The notes under the pieces are model-generated. The model saw nothing but the letters and a program-made list of their open reading frames with translations, searched no databases and was not told the DNA's origin. A DNA stretch of 64,000 nt, taken from assembly GCA_027492795.1 (NCBI GenBank), contig JAPUEB010000035.1, positions 127,221 to 191,220 on the forward strand, in the 5' to 3' direction. The stretch comes from Chryseobacterium sp. (lineage in GTDB: Bacteria > Bacteroidota > Bacteroidia > Flavobacteriales > Weeksellaceae). Within the stretch, counting starts at the first letter, position 1. Every line of letters begins with the position of its first letter. Made by a program: the position numbers and the translations under genes. This document shows, one piece after another, positions 43,406 through 52,312 of this stretch.

Positions 43406-44200
43406 ATGAGGAAATTTTTTGCGCTTTGCTTTTTTATGATGATTGCTATTTTTCGGGGACAGGTTTTTTCCGGCGAAATATTTCTTAATGATACCTCCTC
43501 GCTGTACCTTAATCAGGTGTATGTAACCAATTTGAATGACCAAAAAACCGTACTTTCGGATTATACTGGTAATTTCAGTATTCAGGCAAAAAGTGGCGAC
43601 GTAATACGTTTTACATCGATAGTGACGGAGAGAAAGGACGTAAAAGTAACTGACCAAATGCTTGGAACCAACAAAAATATCGTGGAAATTAAAATTGCTT
43701 ATCACGAAATTGAAGAAATTGTTCTAAACCGATTCAAAGTCACCGGAAATCTGAAAAAAGATGTCCTGTCCCTAAAAACCGGTCAGAAATCACAAAAAAT
43801 AAAGGAAATGATTGGGCTTCCCGAACCTAAAGGCGATGGAAATCCTCCACAAATACCTGTAGCTTCATTTGCTGGAGGCGGATTGAGCCTCAGTATAGAC
43901 AGTATTTTTGATATAGTATCTGGTAACCGAAAGAAAAAGGAAAGACTTCAGAAGTATGAAATTATGATGACGGGAATTTCAAATATGAAAGGCTATTTCG
44001 GAGTAGAATATTTTACCAAAATTAAAATCCCAGAAAATCTTATCGATAATTTTCTACAGTTTGTTTACAGTTCCGATAATCTGCAACCCTATTTGGCAAG
44101 CGGAAACTACGAAGCCACAAAGATTTATATAGAGAAATACCTGCCTATTTATCAACGCAGGCTAAAAGATTCTAGTATTATGAGCGTTGTTATGAATTAA
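43406..44200 (+). CDS. CarboxypepD_reg-like exported protein
   Basis: The 264-aa protein has a signal peptide (residues about 1-18, ending FRGQ) and an N-terminal carboxypeptidase-regulatory-like beta-sandwich: GEIFLNDTSSLYLNQVYVTN, QKTVLSDYTGNFSIQAKSGD and VIRFTSIV. The remaining about 170 residues, with an IKEMIGLPEPKGDGNPPQIP stretch, have no recognisable domain. In Bacteroidota such domains occur in T9SS or TonB-linked envelope proteins, but neither a sorting domain nor a plug is seen. It lies ahead of the DUF6759-like/trmB block with its own promoter. Confidence 0.75.
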   Translation: MRKFFALCFFMMIAIFRGQVFSGEIFLNDTSSLYLNQVYVTNLNDQKTVLSDYTGNFSIQAKSGDVIRFTSIVTERKDVKVTDQMLGTNKNIVEIKIAYHEIEEIVLNRFKVTGNLKKDVLSLKTGQKSQKIKEMIGLPEPKGDGNPPQIPVASFAGGGLSLSIDSIFDIVSGNRKKKERLQKYEIMMTGISNMKGYFGVEYFTKIKIPENLIDNFLQFVYSSDNLQPYLASGNYEATKIYIEKYLPIYQRRLKDSSIMSVVMN

Positions 44201-44224
44201 AATAGCTATAAACAAAAAAAATTT

Positions 44225-44232
44225 TAAATTTG
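44225..44232 (+). promoter_or_regulatory. -7 box of DUF6759-like paralog 2
   Basis: TAAATTTG matches TAnnTTTG, 21 nt before the ATG at 44254. Confidence 0.5.
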
Positions 44233-44253
44233 GACTTTTAAATTTAACACAAG

Positions 44254-45138
44254 ATGAAAAAATTGATGATACTTTTTGGCTTAATGTTGTTTTGCACCCT
44301 TCCTGCACAAAGTAGAATGAAGGATTACAGCAACATTATGAAGAGTACAAGCATTTATGAAATAGATGCTTTTTTAAGAGATGCACATCCGGATGATCCG
44401 CGAAGATCAATTCTAAAACCCAGACTTATGAATCTTTTAAAAGACTACATAAAAACGGCACATCCTGAAGATCCGCGAGTAAAAGAAATGCAGGAGAAAA
44501 TTGCTCTGTTAAAAAAGAGACCCTCTACCAAGATTAGCTTTGATGAGATGAATGCCATCATCAAGCAAAAACAAATAAAATTCTATCAGGATGAACTTGC
44601 CCGCGCTCAACGAATGGCAGCCAATCCCGGAGAAAGGATAAAAGCTGAAGCACCTGATATCACGCCCGTTAAAGAAGCTACACCAGCTAAAACAACTTCT
44701 GCACCCGCAAAAAAAACTTCCACTGGTTCAATTGCTTCCAGCGGCTCTATAGCCTCCACTGGTTCAGTATCGGCAGCCGTAACAAAATCTTCAGGCGCAA
44801 ATCCTGAAAAAGCCGAATTCGACTTATTGATGAACCCTACCGTAGAAGAACACAAACAAAAAACGGTAAAAATTCTAAATGCTCTTTTCGATAACGACCC
44901 AAACAGTAAAGAAACTACAGTGATGATAAAAAACAATTCAGATTGTGATATTATTGTTCGTATGGAAGGTACGGGAAGTGCCAAATTCCGTCTTGCAGTA
45001 CCGTCAAAAAAAGAAAACACCATCGTCATCCCAAAAGGACAGTATTTGTTCGAGAGCTTAGTGTGCGGTGCGCAATACGCCTCACAAAAAACTGTACAAA
45101 AAGCCATCATGGTTAGCCTTGGAAATCCAGGAAGATAA
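44254..45138 (+). CDS. DUF6759-like secreted protein (paralog 2)
   Basis: The 294-aa protein has a signal peptide (residues about 1-18, ending LPAQ). Two copies of a short motif follow, AFLRDAHPDDPRRSILKPRL and KTAHPEDPRVKEMQ, then a Thr/Ser/Ala-rich linker with SIASSGSIASTGSVS repeats. The conserved C-terminal DUF6759-like domain starts at LNALFDNDPNSKETTVMIKN and includes SDCDIIVRM and ESLVCGAQY, with two conserved cysteines. The domain is shared with the genes at 11405 and 45931. It is separated from the next paralog only by trmB. Function is unknown; an envelope location is predicted. Confidence 0.75.
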   Translation: MKKLMILFGLMLFCTLPAQSRMKDYSNIMKSTSIYEIDAFLRDAHPDDPRRSILKPRLMNLLKDYIKTAHPEDPRVKEMQEKIALLKKRPSTKISFDEMNAIIKQKQIKFYQDELARAQRMAANPGERIKAEAPDITPVKEATPAKTTSAPAKKTSTGSIASSGSIASTGSVSAAVTKSSGANPEKAEFDLLMNPTVEEHKQKTVKILNALFDNDPNSKETTVMIKNNSDCDIIVRMEGTGSAKFRLAVPSKKENTIVIPKGQYLFESLVCGAQYASQKTVQKAIMVSLGNPGR

Positions 45139-45196
45139 TTGGATTTATTTGAATATTTTACATACAATTGTTATGCTTTAGAAACGTGGTTTTTTA

Positions 45197-45204
45197 TAAA
45201 TTTG
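45197..45204 (+). promoter_or_regulatory. trmB -7 box
   Basis: TAAATTTG matches TAnnTTTG, 20 nt before the ATG at 45225. Confidence 0.5.
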
Positions 45205-45224
45205 TAGCGGATTGATAATCGAGA

Positions 45225-45905
45225 ATGGGGAAAAACAAACTGGCAAGATTTGCCGAAAACAGGCTATTAAAGAACGTTATACAGCCTACGAGAGAAGAAG
45301 CTATAGATAATTTTCATTTAAAAGGAAAATGGCGTACAGAAATTTTCAGGAACGATAACCCAATTGTTCTGGAATTAGGTTGTGGAAAAGGTGAATATAC
45401 GGTAGGATTGGCAAAAGCTTTTCCCAAAAAAAACTTTATTGGTGTCGATATAAAGGGAGCGCGTTTTTGGTTTGGCGCCAAAGAAGCCGAGGAAAACGGA
45501 ATGGACAATGTGTGTTTCCTAAGGACACAAATAGAACTCATCAACTGTTTCTTTAATGAAGATGAAGTGGATGAAATATGGATTACCTTTCCAGATCCCC
45601 AAATCAAATACAGAAGGACGAAACATCGGATGACAAACCCAGAGTTTCTAGAACGGTACAGCAAAATTTTGAAAAAAGAAGGAATTATCCACCTTAAAAC
45701 AGATTCAGAATTCCTACACGGATATACGCTCGGAATTTTGCAGGGAATGGGTCATGAAATCATTACTGCGCATCACGACATCTATGGTGCGCCCGAGTAC
45801 GAACCCGGAACGGAACATCTGCGGGAAATTAGAACTTACTATGAAGAGCTGTTTTCCGCAAAAGGTAAAACAATTACCTACCTCAAATTCAGGTTAAAGA
45901 ATTAA
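45225..45905 (+). CDS. trmB: tRNA (guanosine(46)-N7)-methyltransferase
   Basis: The 226-aa protein forms m7G46 in tRNA variable loops using SAM. Family motifs are LELGCGKGEYTVGLA (SAM-binding motif I, near residues 46-60), NFIGVDIKGARFW and the TrmB signature ITFPDPQIKYRRTKHRM (near 122-138), with HLKTDSEFLHGYTL following. Length is normal. It has its own promoter and lies between two DUF6759-like genes; the downstream one follows by 25 nt and may be read from the same transcript. Confidence 0.95.
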   Translation: MGKNKLARFAENRLLKNVIQPTREEAIDNFHLKGKWRTEIFRNDNPIVLELGCGKGEYTVGLAKAFPKKNFIGVDIKGARFWFGAKEAEENGMDNVCFLRTQIELINCFFNEDEVDEIWITFPDPQIKYRRTKHRMTNPEFLERYSKILKKEGIIHLKTDSEFLHGYTLGILQGMGHEIITAHHDIYGAPEYEPGTEHLREIRTYYEELFSAKGKTITYLKFRLKN

Positions 45906-45930
45906 AAACAAAAAAATAAACACACAAATA

Positions 45931-46596
45931 ATGAAAAAAATCATCTTCCAAGTTTTACTTGTCGCAGGCTTATATTCCTTTGTAGGCTGTGCCTCCACAA
46001 AAGCAGAATATGAGGACATTCTAAACACAAAAGACATTGGTAAAATTGAAGCTTTTTTGAAAACAGCCCACCCTGAAGACCCGAGAAGGACAGTACTGAA
46101 GCCAAAACTAATTGCATTGAAAAACGAAGAATGGACAAAGGGAAAACTCAATTATAAACCTATGGCGCCACGACCTGTGATGACGGATATACCTTCCGCC
46201 GTTCTTGTAAATAGGAACAGTACTGAAGCAGAAGAATTTAAAAATCTGATGGTTGAAAACTCCTCTGCCCATAAGGACAAAACCGTGAAATTGCTCAATC
46301 AATTATTTGATAATGACCCTACGAACAAAGAGGCAATCATTTTGGTTCAGAACAATTCCGACTGCAATTTGATTATGAGAATACAGGGAAAAGATTTCTA
46401 CAATCTAGCGGTTCCGGCTCATGGCGAGAACACAATAGTTATGAAAAAAGGAGATTATACGTTTTCCAGTGATATTTGTGGTACAAGATACAGCTCCTCA
46501 AAAAAAATTGTAAAAAGCCTTATGGTGATGCTGAATAATCAAACAACAATAAATCCAAATTCAAATAATCAGCTAAGAAGTAATGCGCAGAAGTAG
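45931..46596 (+). CDS. DUF6759-like lipoprotein (paralog 3)
   Basis: The 221-aa protein has a lipobox (FVGCAST; Cys near residue 18), unlike paralogs 1 and 2, which have cleavable signal peptides. One AFLKTAHPEDPRRTVLKPKL motif follows, then a short linker and the conserved C-terminal domain (LNQLFDNDPTNKEAIILVQN, SDCNLIMRI, YNLAVPA, SDICGTRYSSS). It lies 25 nt after trmB with no terminator between, suggesting co-transcription. Function unknown; it converges on metF with only 12 nt between. Confidence 0.75.
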   Translation: MKKIIFQVLLVAGLYSFVGCASTKAEYEDILNTKDIGKIEAFLKTAHPEDPRRTVLKPKLIALKNEEWTKGKLNYKPMAPRPVMTDIPSAVLVNRNSTEAEEFKNLMVENSSAHKDKTVKLLNQLFDNDPTNKEAIILVQNNSDCNLIMRIQGKDFYNLAVPAHGENTIVMKKGDYTFSSDICGTRYSSSKKIVKSLMVMLNNQTTINPNSNNQLRSNAQK

Positions 46597-46608
46597 AAAA
46601 ATTGCAAA

Positions 46609-47565
46609 CTAAAATAATTCCCTCGCTACTTTTTTGATATTATCGCTTTTCCCCATAGAGTAAAAATGCAGCACCGGAACGCCGAAATCCAAAAGTTCCC
46701 TGCATTGCGCAATCGCCCATTCAATACCGATTTGTTTCACTGCGGTGTTGTCTTTCGCTTTTGTAATTTCAGAAATTAAGTCTTCCGGTAAATCAATTTT
46801 AAAGGTTTTCGGAAGCATTGAAAGATGTCCCTTCGTCGCAATCGGCTTAATTCCCGGAATAATTGGAACATTAATGCCAATTTCTCGTGCCTGTTTCACG
46901 AATTCAATGTATTTTTTATTGTCAAAAAACATTTGAGTTACTACGTAATCTGCACCTGCATCCACTTTTTCTTTAAGGCGTTCCAAATCATATTTCATCG
47001 ATGGTGCCTCAATATGTTTCTCGGGATAACCTGCAACTCCGATGCAAAAACGATTGTGGTCTGCACCATTAATTTCTCCGCTTAAATATCTTCCCCGTCC
47101 CAAATCGTTGATGTGTCTCACCAAATCAATTGCGTAATGATGACCTCCTTCCGTTGGGACAAAATGGTTTTCGCCTTTCATCGCATCGCCACGAAGAGCA
47201 ACTATATTATCAATTCCCAAATAAAGACAATCCACCAAAAGATATTCGGTTTCCTCCTTCGTAAAACCGCCACACAAAACGTGCGGAACCGTATCCACAT
47301 CATATTTATGCTGTATCGACGCGCAAATCCCCAAAGTTCCTGGACGCATTCTTGTGATTTTACGTTCCATCAAACCGTTACCTTTTTCAATGTAAACATA
47401 TTCTTCGCGCGAAGTCGTTACATCAATAAATGGAGGTTTAAATTCCATTAACGGGTCAATATTTTTGTATAAATCTTCAATTCCTGTCCCTTTTGTCGGC
47501 GGAATGACTTCGATGGAAAATAGGGTTTTTCCGTTGGCGTTTTTTATGTGTTCTGTGATTTTCAT
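46609..47565 (-). CDS. metF: Methylenetetrahydrofolate reductase
   Basis: The 318-aa protein reduces 5,10-methylene-THF to 5-methyl-THF, the methyl donor for MetH. Typical segments are LFSIEVIPPTKG at the N-terminus, the DVTTSREEY catalytic-region strand, NIVALRGDAMKGENHF (FAD/folate loop) and GADYVVTQMFFDNKKYIEFV. Length fits bacterial MetF. It is the most distal gene of the riboswitch-headed methionine locus, separated from the 889-aa MetH part by a 223-bp REP-rich gap that might break co-transcription. Confidence 0.95.
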   Translation of the reverse strand: MKITEHIKNANGKTLFSIEVIPPTKGTGIEDLYKNIDPLMEFKPPFIDVTTSREEYVYIEKGNGLMERKITRMRPGTLGICASIQHKYDVDTVPHVLCGGFTKEETEYLLVDCLYLGIDNIVALRGDAMKGENHFVPTEGGHHYAIDLVRHINDLGRGRYLSGEINGADHNRFCIGVAGYPEKHIEAPSMKYDLERLKEKVDAGADYVVTQMFFDNKKYIEFVKQAREIGINVPIIPGIKPIATKGHLSMLPKTFKIDLPEDLISEITKAKDNTAVKQIGIEWAIAQCRELLDFGVPVLHFYSMGKSDNIKKVARELF

Positions 47566-47569
47566 ATGT

Positions 47570-47718
47570 CATTGCGAGCGCAGCGAAGCAATCTTTCGCT
47601 TAAACTCTTTATTTTATGTTGTCTTTGATGTCGCCACTTCGTGGCTTTGTTGAAATTTCGTACTTTCATTCATCGGGCTTCACCCAATGCTATTGATTTC
47701 ACCGCTTCGCGGTTTCAC
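47570..47718. repeat. REP-like module, copy A (metF-metH gap)
   Basis: The gap 47566-47788 has no gene. It contains the dispersed CATTGCGAGCGCAGCGAAGC word at its left end, a perfect GCCACTTCGTGGC palindrome (47633-47645) and the module GGGCTTCACCC followed by TATTGAT and ACCGCTTCGCGGT (47671-47713). The module corresponds to copies B (50535-50575) and C (51127-51169) around the Y1 transposase gene. Confidence 0.7.
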
Positions 47719-47788
47719 AAATTCCAAATTATTTCTATCAAGAAAGTCCGTGAAAATCTGTGAAATCTGTGAAATCTGTGCGAAAAAA

Positions 47789-50458
47789 TTACGCCAAATT
47801 CGGAGCCAACCATTTACTTGCAAAATCCTCGTCAACCCCCTTTCTTTCAGTATAATCTTTCAACTGGTCTTCCGAAATTTTCCCCACCCCAAAATATTTC
47901 GATTTGTCGTTGGCAAAATAATATCCTGAAACCGCTGCCGTAGGAAACATTGCCAAACCTGGTGTTAATTCCAAACCAATATTTTCGTAAACATTCATCA
48001 ATTTCCAAATGGTTTGCTTTTCCAAATGGTCTGGACACGCTGGATAACCAGGAGCCGGACGAATTCCTAAATATTTTTCGCCGATTAACTCTTCATTATC
48101 TAAATTTTCATCTTCAGCGTATCCCCAAAATTCGGTTCTTACTTTATGGTGGAGATATTCTGCAAATGCTTCCGCCAATCGGTCTGAAAGTGCTTTTGCA
48201 AGAATAGCGTTGTAATCGTCGTGGTCTTCTTTGTATTTATTGACCAATTCATCGGTTCCAAAACCTGTCGTTACAGCGAAACACCCGATGTAATCTTGTT
48301 TTCCAGTTTCTTTTGGAGCAATAAAATCAGAGAGTGCGAGATAATCTTTTCCGGCAGACCTTTTCAGTTGCTGACGAAGTGTGTGGAAAGTTGAAATGAC
48401 CTTTCCATTTTCATCATACACTTCAATATCATCGTGGTTTACAGCGTTTGCAGAGAAAATTCCGAAAATGGCTTTTCCTGTCAATAATTTTTCGTCTAAA
48501 ATTTTATTGAGCATTTTTTGGGCGTCGTTATAGACTTCTGTTGCTTGTTCACCAACGATTTCGTCGGTCAAAATATCAGGAAATTTTCCGTGCAGTTCCC
48601 AACTTCTGAAAAATGGCGACCAATCCATAAAAGGCAACAATTCTCTCAAATCTTGGTCTTGAATAATTTGAATTCCTAATTTTTTTGGTTTGAAAACCTC
48701 CTCTTTTTCCCAATCAATTTTGAATTTTTGTGCTCTTGCTTCTTCAATTGGAATATATTCTTTTTCTACTTGACGGCTCAAAAACTTCTCACGGAAATCA
48801 TCGTATTCTAATTTTAAATCAATTTGATACTGTTCAGAATTTCTATCTAACAACTGTGAAACCACACCAACCGCTCTTGAAGCATCGTTAATATGAACCA
48901 CCGTATTGGAATATTTTGGCGAAATTTTTACAGCAGTATGCGCTTTTGAAGTTGTTGCACCACCGATTAACAGAGGAAACTTTAAATTTTTTCTTTCTAA
49001 TTCCGCCGCAACATGAACCATTTCGTCCAAACTTGGAGTAATCAATCCGCTCAAACCAATCGCATCCACATTTTCATCAATCGCGGTCTGAATAATTTTT
49101 TCGGCAGGAACCATCACTCCCAAATCCACGATTTCGTAATTGTTGCAACCCAAAACCACTGCCACAATATTTTTTCCAATATCGTGAACATCGCCTTTTA
49201 CGGTTGCCATCAGCACTTTTCCGTTCGCTTTTTGGGTTTGGTCTTTTTCGGCTTCAATGAAGGGTTGCAAATACGCAACGGCTTTTTTCATCACTCTCGC
49301 CGATTTTACCACTTGCGGAAGGAACATTTTTCCACTTCCGAAAAGATCACCAACAACGCCCATTCCTGTCATCAAATTGCCTTCAATCACATCTAAAGGT
49401 CTGGAAGTTTGTGTTCTGGCTTCTTCTACATCTTCAATAATGAAGCGGTCAATTCCTTTTACCAAAGCGTGCGTAATTCGGTCTTGCAAAGGTTCTCTTC
49501 TCCAAGCCAAATCTTCAACCACTTCTTTTTTGGTGGATTTTACTCTTTCGGAATATTCTAAAAGCCTTTCTGTGGCGTCATCTCTTCTGTCCAACATTAC
49601 ATCTTCCACCAACTCCAATAAATCTTTTGGAATTTCGTCGTAAACTTCCAACATCGTTGGGTTAACAATTCCCATATTCATCCCCGCTTTTATGGCATGA
49701 TAAAGGAAAACGGAATGCATCGCCTCGCGAACGCTGTCATTCCCACGGAACGAAAACGAAACATTAGAAACACCGCCCGAAACCGAAACATTCGGAAGAT
49801 TTTCGCGAACCCATTTTGTGGCTTCAATGAAATCTAATGCATTTCTGCGGTGCTCCTCCATTCCTGTCGCAACGGGAAAAATATTCAAATCAAAAATGAT
49901 ATCTTCTGATGGAAAGCCCACTTTATTCACCAAAATATCGTAGGAACGCTTACAAATTTCTATTCTGCGGTCGTAATTATCGGCTTGTCCTTCTTCATCG
50001 AAAGCCATTACAATTACGGCTGCACCGTATCTTTTTATTTTTTTAGTGTGGTCGATAAATTCTTCCTCACCTTCCTTTAAACTAATGGAATTAACCACAC
50101 ATTTTCCCTGAACTACCTGCAAACCTGCCTCCAAAATTTCCCATTTTGAAGAGTCAATCATAATCGGTATTCGTGCAATATCGGGTTCGGAAGCGATTAA
50201 ATTGAGAAATTTCACCATCGCTGCTTTTCCGTCCAAAAGTCCGTCGTCAAAGTTTACATCGAGAATTTGTGCGCCGCCATCAACTTGATGTCGCGCAATA
50301 TCCAGTGCTTCCGAATACTTATCTTCTTTAATCAAACGAAGAAATTTTTTGGAACCGGCAACATTGGTTCGTTCACCAACATTGATGAAATTGGATTGTT
50401 CAGTCACATAAAGTGGCTCTAATCCAGATAGTTTTAATATTTTTTGATTGTTCATCAT
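47789..50458 (-). CDS. metH: Methionine synthase, pterin-binding/B12-binding/activation part
   Basis: The 889-aa protein corresponds to E. coli MetH from the pterin-binding domain onward. It starts [20 protein letters not shown], has [20 protein letters not shown] (pterin site), the cobalamin motif [16 protein letters not shown] (His ligand of cobalt) and [12 protein letters not shown]. The C-terminal AdoMet activation domain contains [17 protein letters not shown] and [20 protein letters not shown]. The homocysteine-binding N-domain is encoded separately at 51225-52250. Together the two proteins have 1230 aa, like one-piece MetH. A second ATG at 50455 is an equally possible start. Confidence 0.95.
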   Translation of the reverse strand: MMNNQKILKLSGLEPLYVTEQSNFINVGERTNVAGSKKFLRLIKEDKYSEALDIARHQVDGGAQILDVNFDDGLLDGKAAMVKFLNLIASEPDIARIPIMIDSSKWEILEAGLQVVQGKCVVNSISLKEGEEEFIDHTKKIKRYGAAVIVMAFDEEGQADNYDRRIEICKRSYDILVNKVGFPSEDIIFDLNIFPVATGMEEHRRNALDFIEATKWVRENLPNVSVSGGVSNVSFSFRGNDSVREAMHSVFLYHAIKAGMNMGIVNPTMLEVYDEIPKDLLELVEDVMLDRRDDATERLLEYSERVKSTKKEVVEDLAWRREPLQDRITHALVKGIDRFIIEDVEEARTQTSRPLDVIEGNLMTGMGVVGDLFGSGKMFLPQVVKSARVMKKAVAYLQPFIEAEKDQTQKANGKVLMATVKGDVHDIGKNIVAVVLGCNNYEIVDLGVMVPAEKIIQTAIDENVDAIGLSGLITPSLDEMVHVAAELERKNLKFPLLIGGATTSKAHTAVKISPKYSNTVVHINDASRAVGVVSQLLDRNSEQYQIDLKLEYDDFREKFLSRQVEKEYIPIEEARAQKFKIDWEKEEVFKPKKLGIQIIQDQDLRELLPFMDWSPFFRSWELHGKFPDILTDEIVGEQATEVYNDAQKMLNKILDEKLLTGKAIFGIFSANAVNHDDIEVYDENGKVISTFHTLRQQLKRSAGKDYLALSDFIAPKETGKQDYIGCFAVTTGFGTDELVNKYKEDHDDYNAILAKALSDRLAEAFAEYLHHKVRTEFWGYAEDENLDNEELIGEKYLGIRPAPGYPACPDHLEKQTIWKLMNVYENIGLELTPGLAMFPTAAVSGYYFANDKSKYFGVGKISEDQLKDYTERKGVDEDFASKWLAPNLA

Positions 50459-50475
50459 TTTTAATTTTGTTTAAA

Positions 50476-50620
50476 GAAGGCCTGAAAGACCTTAATCATT
50501 AGCATTTGTACAAAGACATTTTCGGATTTGTGAAGCCACGAAGTGGCGAAATCATCAGCCAAGGGTAAAGCCCTTAGATAAATAATCTCACCGAATTGCG
50601 GAGCGCTGAAGGCGCGACAT
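50476..50620 (-). repeat. REP-like module, copy B (downstream of the Y1 transposase)
   Basis: Read on the minus strand: a GCGCC...GGCGC-type hairpin near 50600, AAGGGCTTTACCCTT (50561-50575), GCCACTTCGTGGC (50535-50547) and GGTCTTTCAGGCC (50479-50491). It is in inverted orientation to copy C on the other side of the transposase gene. Confidence 0.7.
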
Positions 50621-50621
50621 C

Positions 50622-51074
50622 CTAATCCCAAACATACCTTTCATCATATTCAATATTGTATTTTTTCAGAAAAGCCAAAAACTCTTCTTGAAAAGATTTC
50701 TTTTTATGGTGTTCCTCTTGATTTAAAATATATTTCTTTACAATTTCTATTTCTGTAGGATTTACTGAAAATGCTCCATAACCGTTTTGCCAATAAAAAC
50801 TTTCAAACTCCTTTCCTTTGGTTTTAATCCATTTTGAGGAATTGGTTTTTACTTTTTCAATCAAATCCATTAAAGCAATTTTTTTTGATAGTAAACAAAG
50901 AATGTGAACATGGTCTTGATGTCCACCAACTTGAATGGGATTACATTCCAAATTTTTACAAATTCCACCTAAATACGAAAACAACTCATCTTCAATTTCC
51001 TTTGAAATCAAAGGTTTGCGATGTTTTGTACTAAAAACTAGATGAATGTAAATTTTATTTAATGATTGTCCCAT
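50622..51074 (-). CDS. tnpA: Y1 (IS200/REP-associated) tyrosine transposase
   Basis: The 150-aa protein has the compact HUH nuclease fold of Y1 transposases. It starts SLNKIYIHLVFSTKHRKPLI; the HUH motif is H55-V-H57 inside GGHQDHVHIL; a WIKTKG segment follows, and the catalytic tyrosine is probably the one in VKKYILNQEEHH (near residue 118). It appears intact. No TnpB/IscB partner is present. It is inserted, in the same orientation, between the two halves of split metH and is flanked by inverted REP-like modules. That arrangement fits a REP-associated (RAYT-type) gene better than a classical IS200. Confidence 0.85.
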   Translation of the reverse strand: MGQSLNKIYIHLVFSTKHRKPLISKEIEDELFSYLGGICKNLECNPIQVGGHQDHVHILCLLSKKIALMDLIEKVKTNSSKWIKTKGKEFESFYWQNGYGAFSVNPTEIEIVKKYILNQEEHHKKKSFQEEFLAFLKKYNIEYDERYVWD

Positions 51075-51082
51075 TTTTATGA

Positions 51083-51170
51083 TGTCGGTCTTTCAGACCT
51101 CCCTAATTCCTTTCATTTCATTTTTCCATAGGGCTTCACCCTATGCTTTTGATGACGCCACTTCGTGGCT
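51083..51170 (+). repeat. REP-like module, copy C (upstream of the Y1 transposase)
   Basis: Perfect hairpins GGTCTTTCAGACC (51087-51099), CATAGGGCTTCACCCTATG (51127-51145) and GCCACTTCGTGGC (51157-51169) lie just upstream of the transposase start. The same set appears inverted in copy B and partly in copy A. Confidence 0.75.
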
Positions 51171-51224
51171 TTTTCTATATCAAATCAATATTTTCAATAA
51201 TTTATATATCAAAATAGTAAATTG

Positions 51225-52250
51225 TTAGATTGACACGTTGCTATATTGATTAATTTTCCTTGGTTGATACTGCTTCACCAATTCCGCAATTGCTTTAATA
51301 TGCGGCGGAGTTGTTCCGCAACAACCACCAACGATATTAATTAAACCTTTTTCGGCATACTCACGGATTTGTTCTGCCATAAATTCTGGCGATTCGTCGT
51401 ATTGACCAAAAGCATTTGGCAATCCAGCATTTGGATAAGCCGAAATATAAAAATCGGAATTATTCGCGACTTCTTCCAAATAAGGCGTCAATTGTTTGGC
51501 TCCTAAAGCGCAATTGAAACCAACACTCAACAAATTCAAATGCGAAATGGAAATCAAAAATGCGCCTGCAGTTTGTCCGCTCAAAGTTCGTCCCGAAGCA
51601 TCGGTAATGGTTCCAGAAACCATAATCGGAATTTGAATATTTCTTTCCTCTTGAATTTCGTCAATGGCGAAAAGTGCCGCTTTAGCATTCAAAGTATCAA
51701 AAATGGTTTCTACCAATAAAATATCGGAACCGCCATCTAACAGTGCTTCCGCTTGTTGTTTGTAGGCAATTCTCAATTCATCAAAAGTAATCGCACGAAA
51801 TCCTGGGTCGTTCACATCGGGTGAAAGTGACGCCGTTTTGTTGGTTGGGCCGATTGAACCTGCAACAAATCTTGGCTTTTCAGGATTTTTTGCTGTGAAT
51901 TCATCACAAACTTTTCTGGCAATTTTTGCAGACTCAAAGTTCAGTTCGTACACCAAATCTTCCATGTGATAATCCGCCATTGCAATAGTGGTTCCCGAAA
52001 ATGTGTTTGTTTCGATGATGTCTGCTCCTGCTTCCAAATATTTGGAATGAACTTCGGCAATTGCTTGTGGTTGCGTGAGTGAAAGCAAATCGTTGTTGCC
52101 TTTCACGGAATGTTCCCAATTTTTGAAACGTTCGCCGCGATAATCTTCTTCCTGAAAATTGTAGCGTTGAAGCATCGTTCCCATTGCTCCATCGAGAACG
52201 AGAATTCTTTCGTTGAGGGCTTTATAAAGTTGTTGTTGTCTTGAAGTCAT
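51225..52250 (-). CDS. metH: Homocysteine S-methyltransferase domain of split methionine synthase
   Basis: The 341-aa protein equals the N-terminal homocysteine-binding module of MetH. It has [20 protein letters not shown] near the start, [13 protein letters not shown] and [18 protein letters not shown]. The zinc-binding cysteines are in [11 protein letters not shown] and in the [11 protein letters not shown] motif. It supplies zinc-activated homocysteine for methyl transfer from the cobalamin on the 889-aa part. It is preceded by a SAM-I riboswitch and its start codon lies in a predicted hairpin. The Y1 transposase gene separates it from its partner. Confidence 0.93.
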   Translation of the reverse strand: MTSRQQQLYKALNERILVLDGAMGTMLQRYNFQEEDYRGERFKNWEHSVKGNNDLLSLTQPQAIAEVHSKYLEAGADIIETNTFSGTTIAMADYHMEDLVYELNFESAKIARKVCDEFTAKNPEKPRFVAGSIGPTNKTASLSPDVNDPGFRAITFDELRIAYKQQAEALLDGGSDILLVETIFDTLNAKAALFAIDEIQEERNIQIPIMVSGTITDASGRTLSGQTAGAFLISISHLNLLSVGFNCALGAKQLTPYLEEVANNSDFYISAYPNAGLPNAFGQYDESPEFMAEQIREYAEKGLINIVGGCCGTTPPHIKAIAELVKQYQPRKINQYSNVSI

Positions 52251-52277
52251 TTCAATAATGATTTTTTTATTGAAATG
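52248..52277 (-). promoter_or_regulatory. Start-codon-sequestering hairpin
   Basis: On the minus strand CATTTCAATAA (52277-52267) pairs perfectly with TTATTGAAATG (52258-52248), an 11-bp stem with an 8-nt loop. The last three bases of the stem are the ATG of the homocysteine methyltransferase gene. It lies about 35 nt downstream of the SAM riboswitch aptamer and is a candidate expression platform. Confidence 0.6.
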
Positions 52278-52312
52278 TTAAAAAGAAAGTTGAGAAATCA
52301 ACTGAATTTTTC

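Noticed and set aside
49013-49643. Long plus-strand ORFs inside the 889-aa MetH gene
   Set aside because: They are antisense frames of a well-conserved gene; His/Phe-rich translations without homology.
50622-51074. Complete IS605-type element with TnpB/IscB and omega RNA
   Set aside because: Only the Y1 TnpA gene is present; there is no TnpB-like ORF on either strand nearby.
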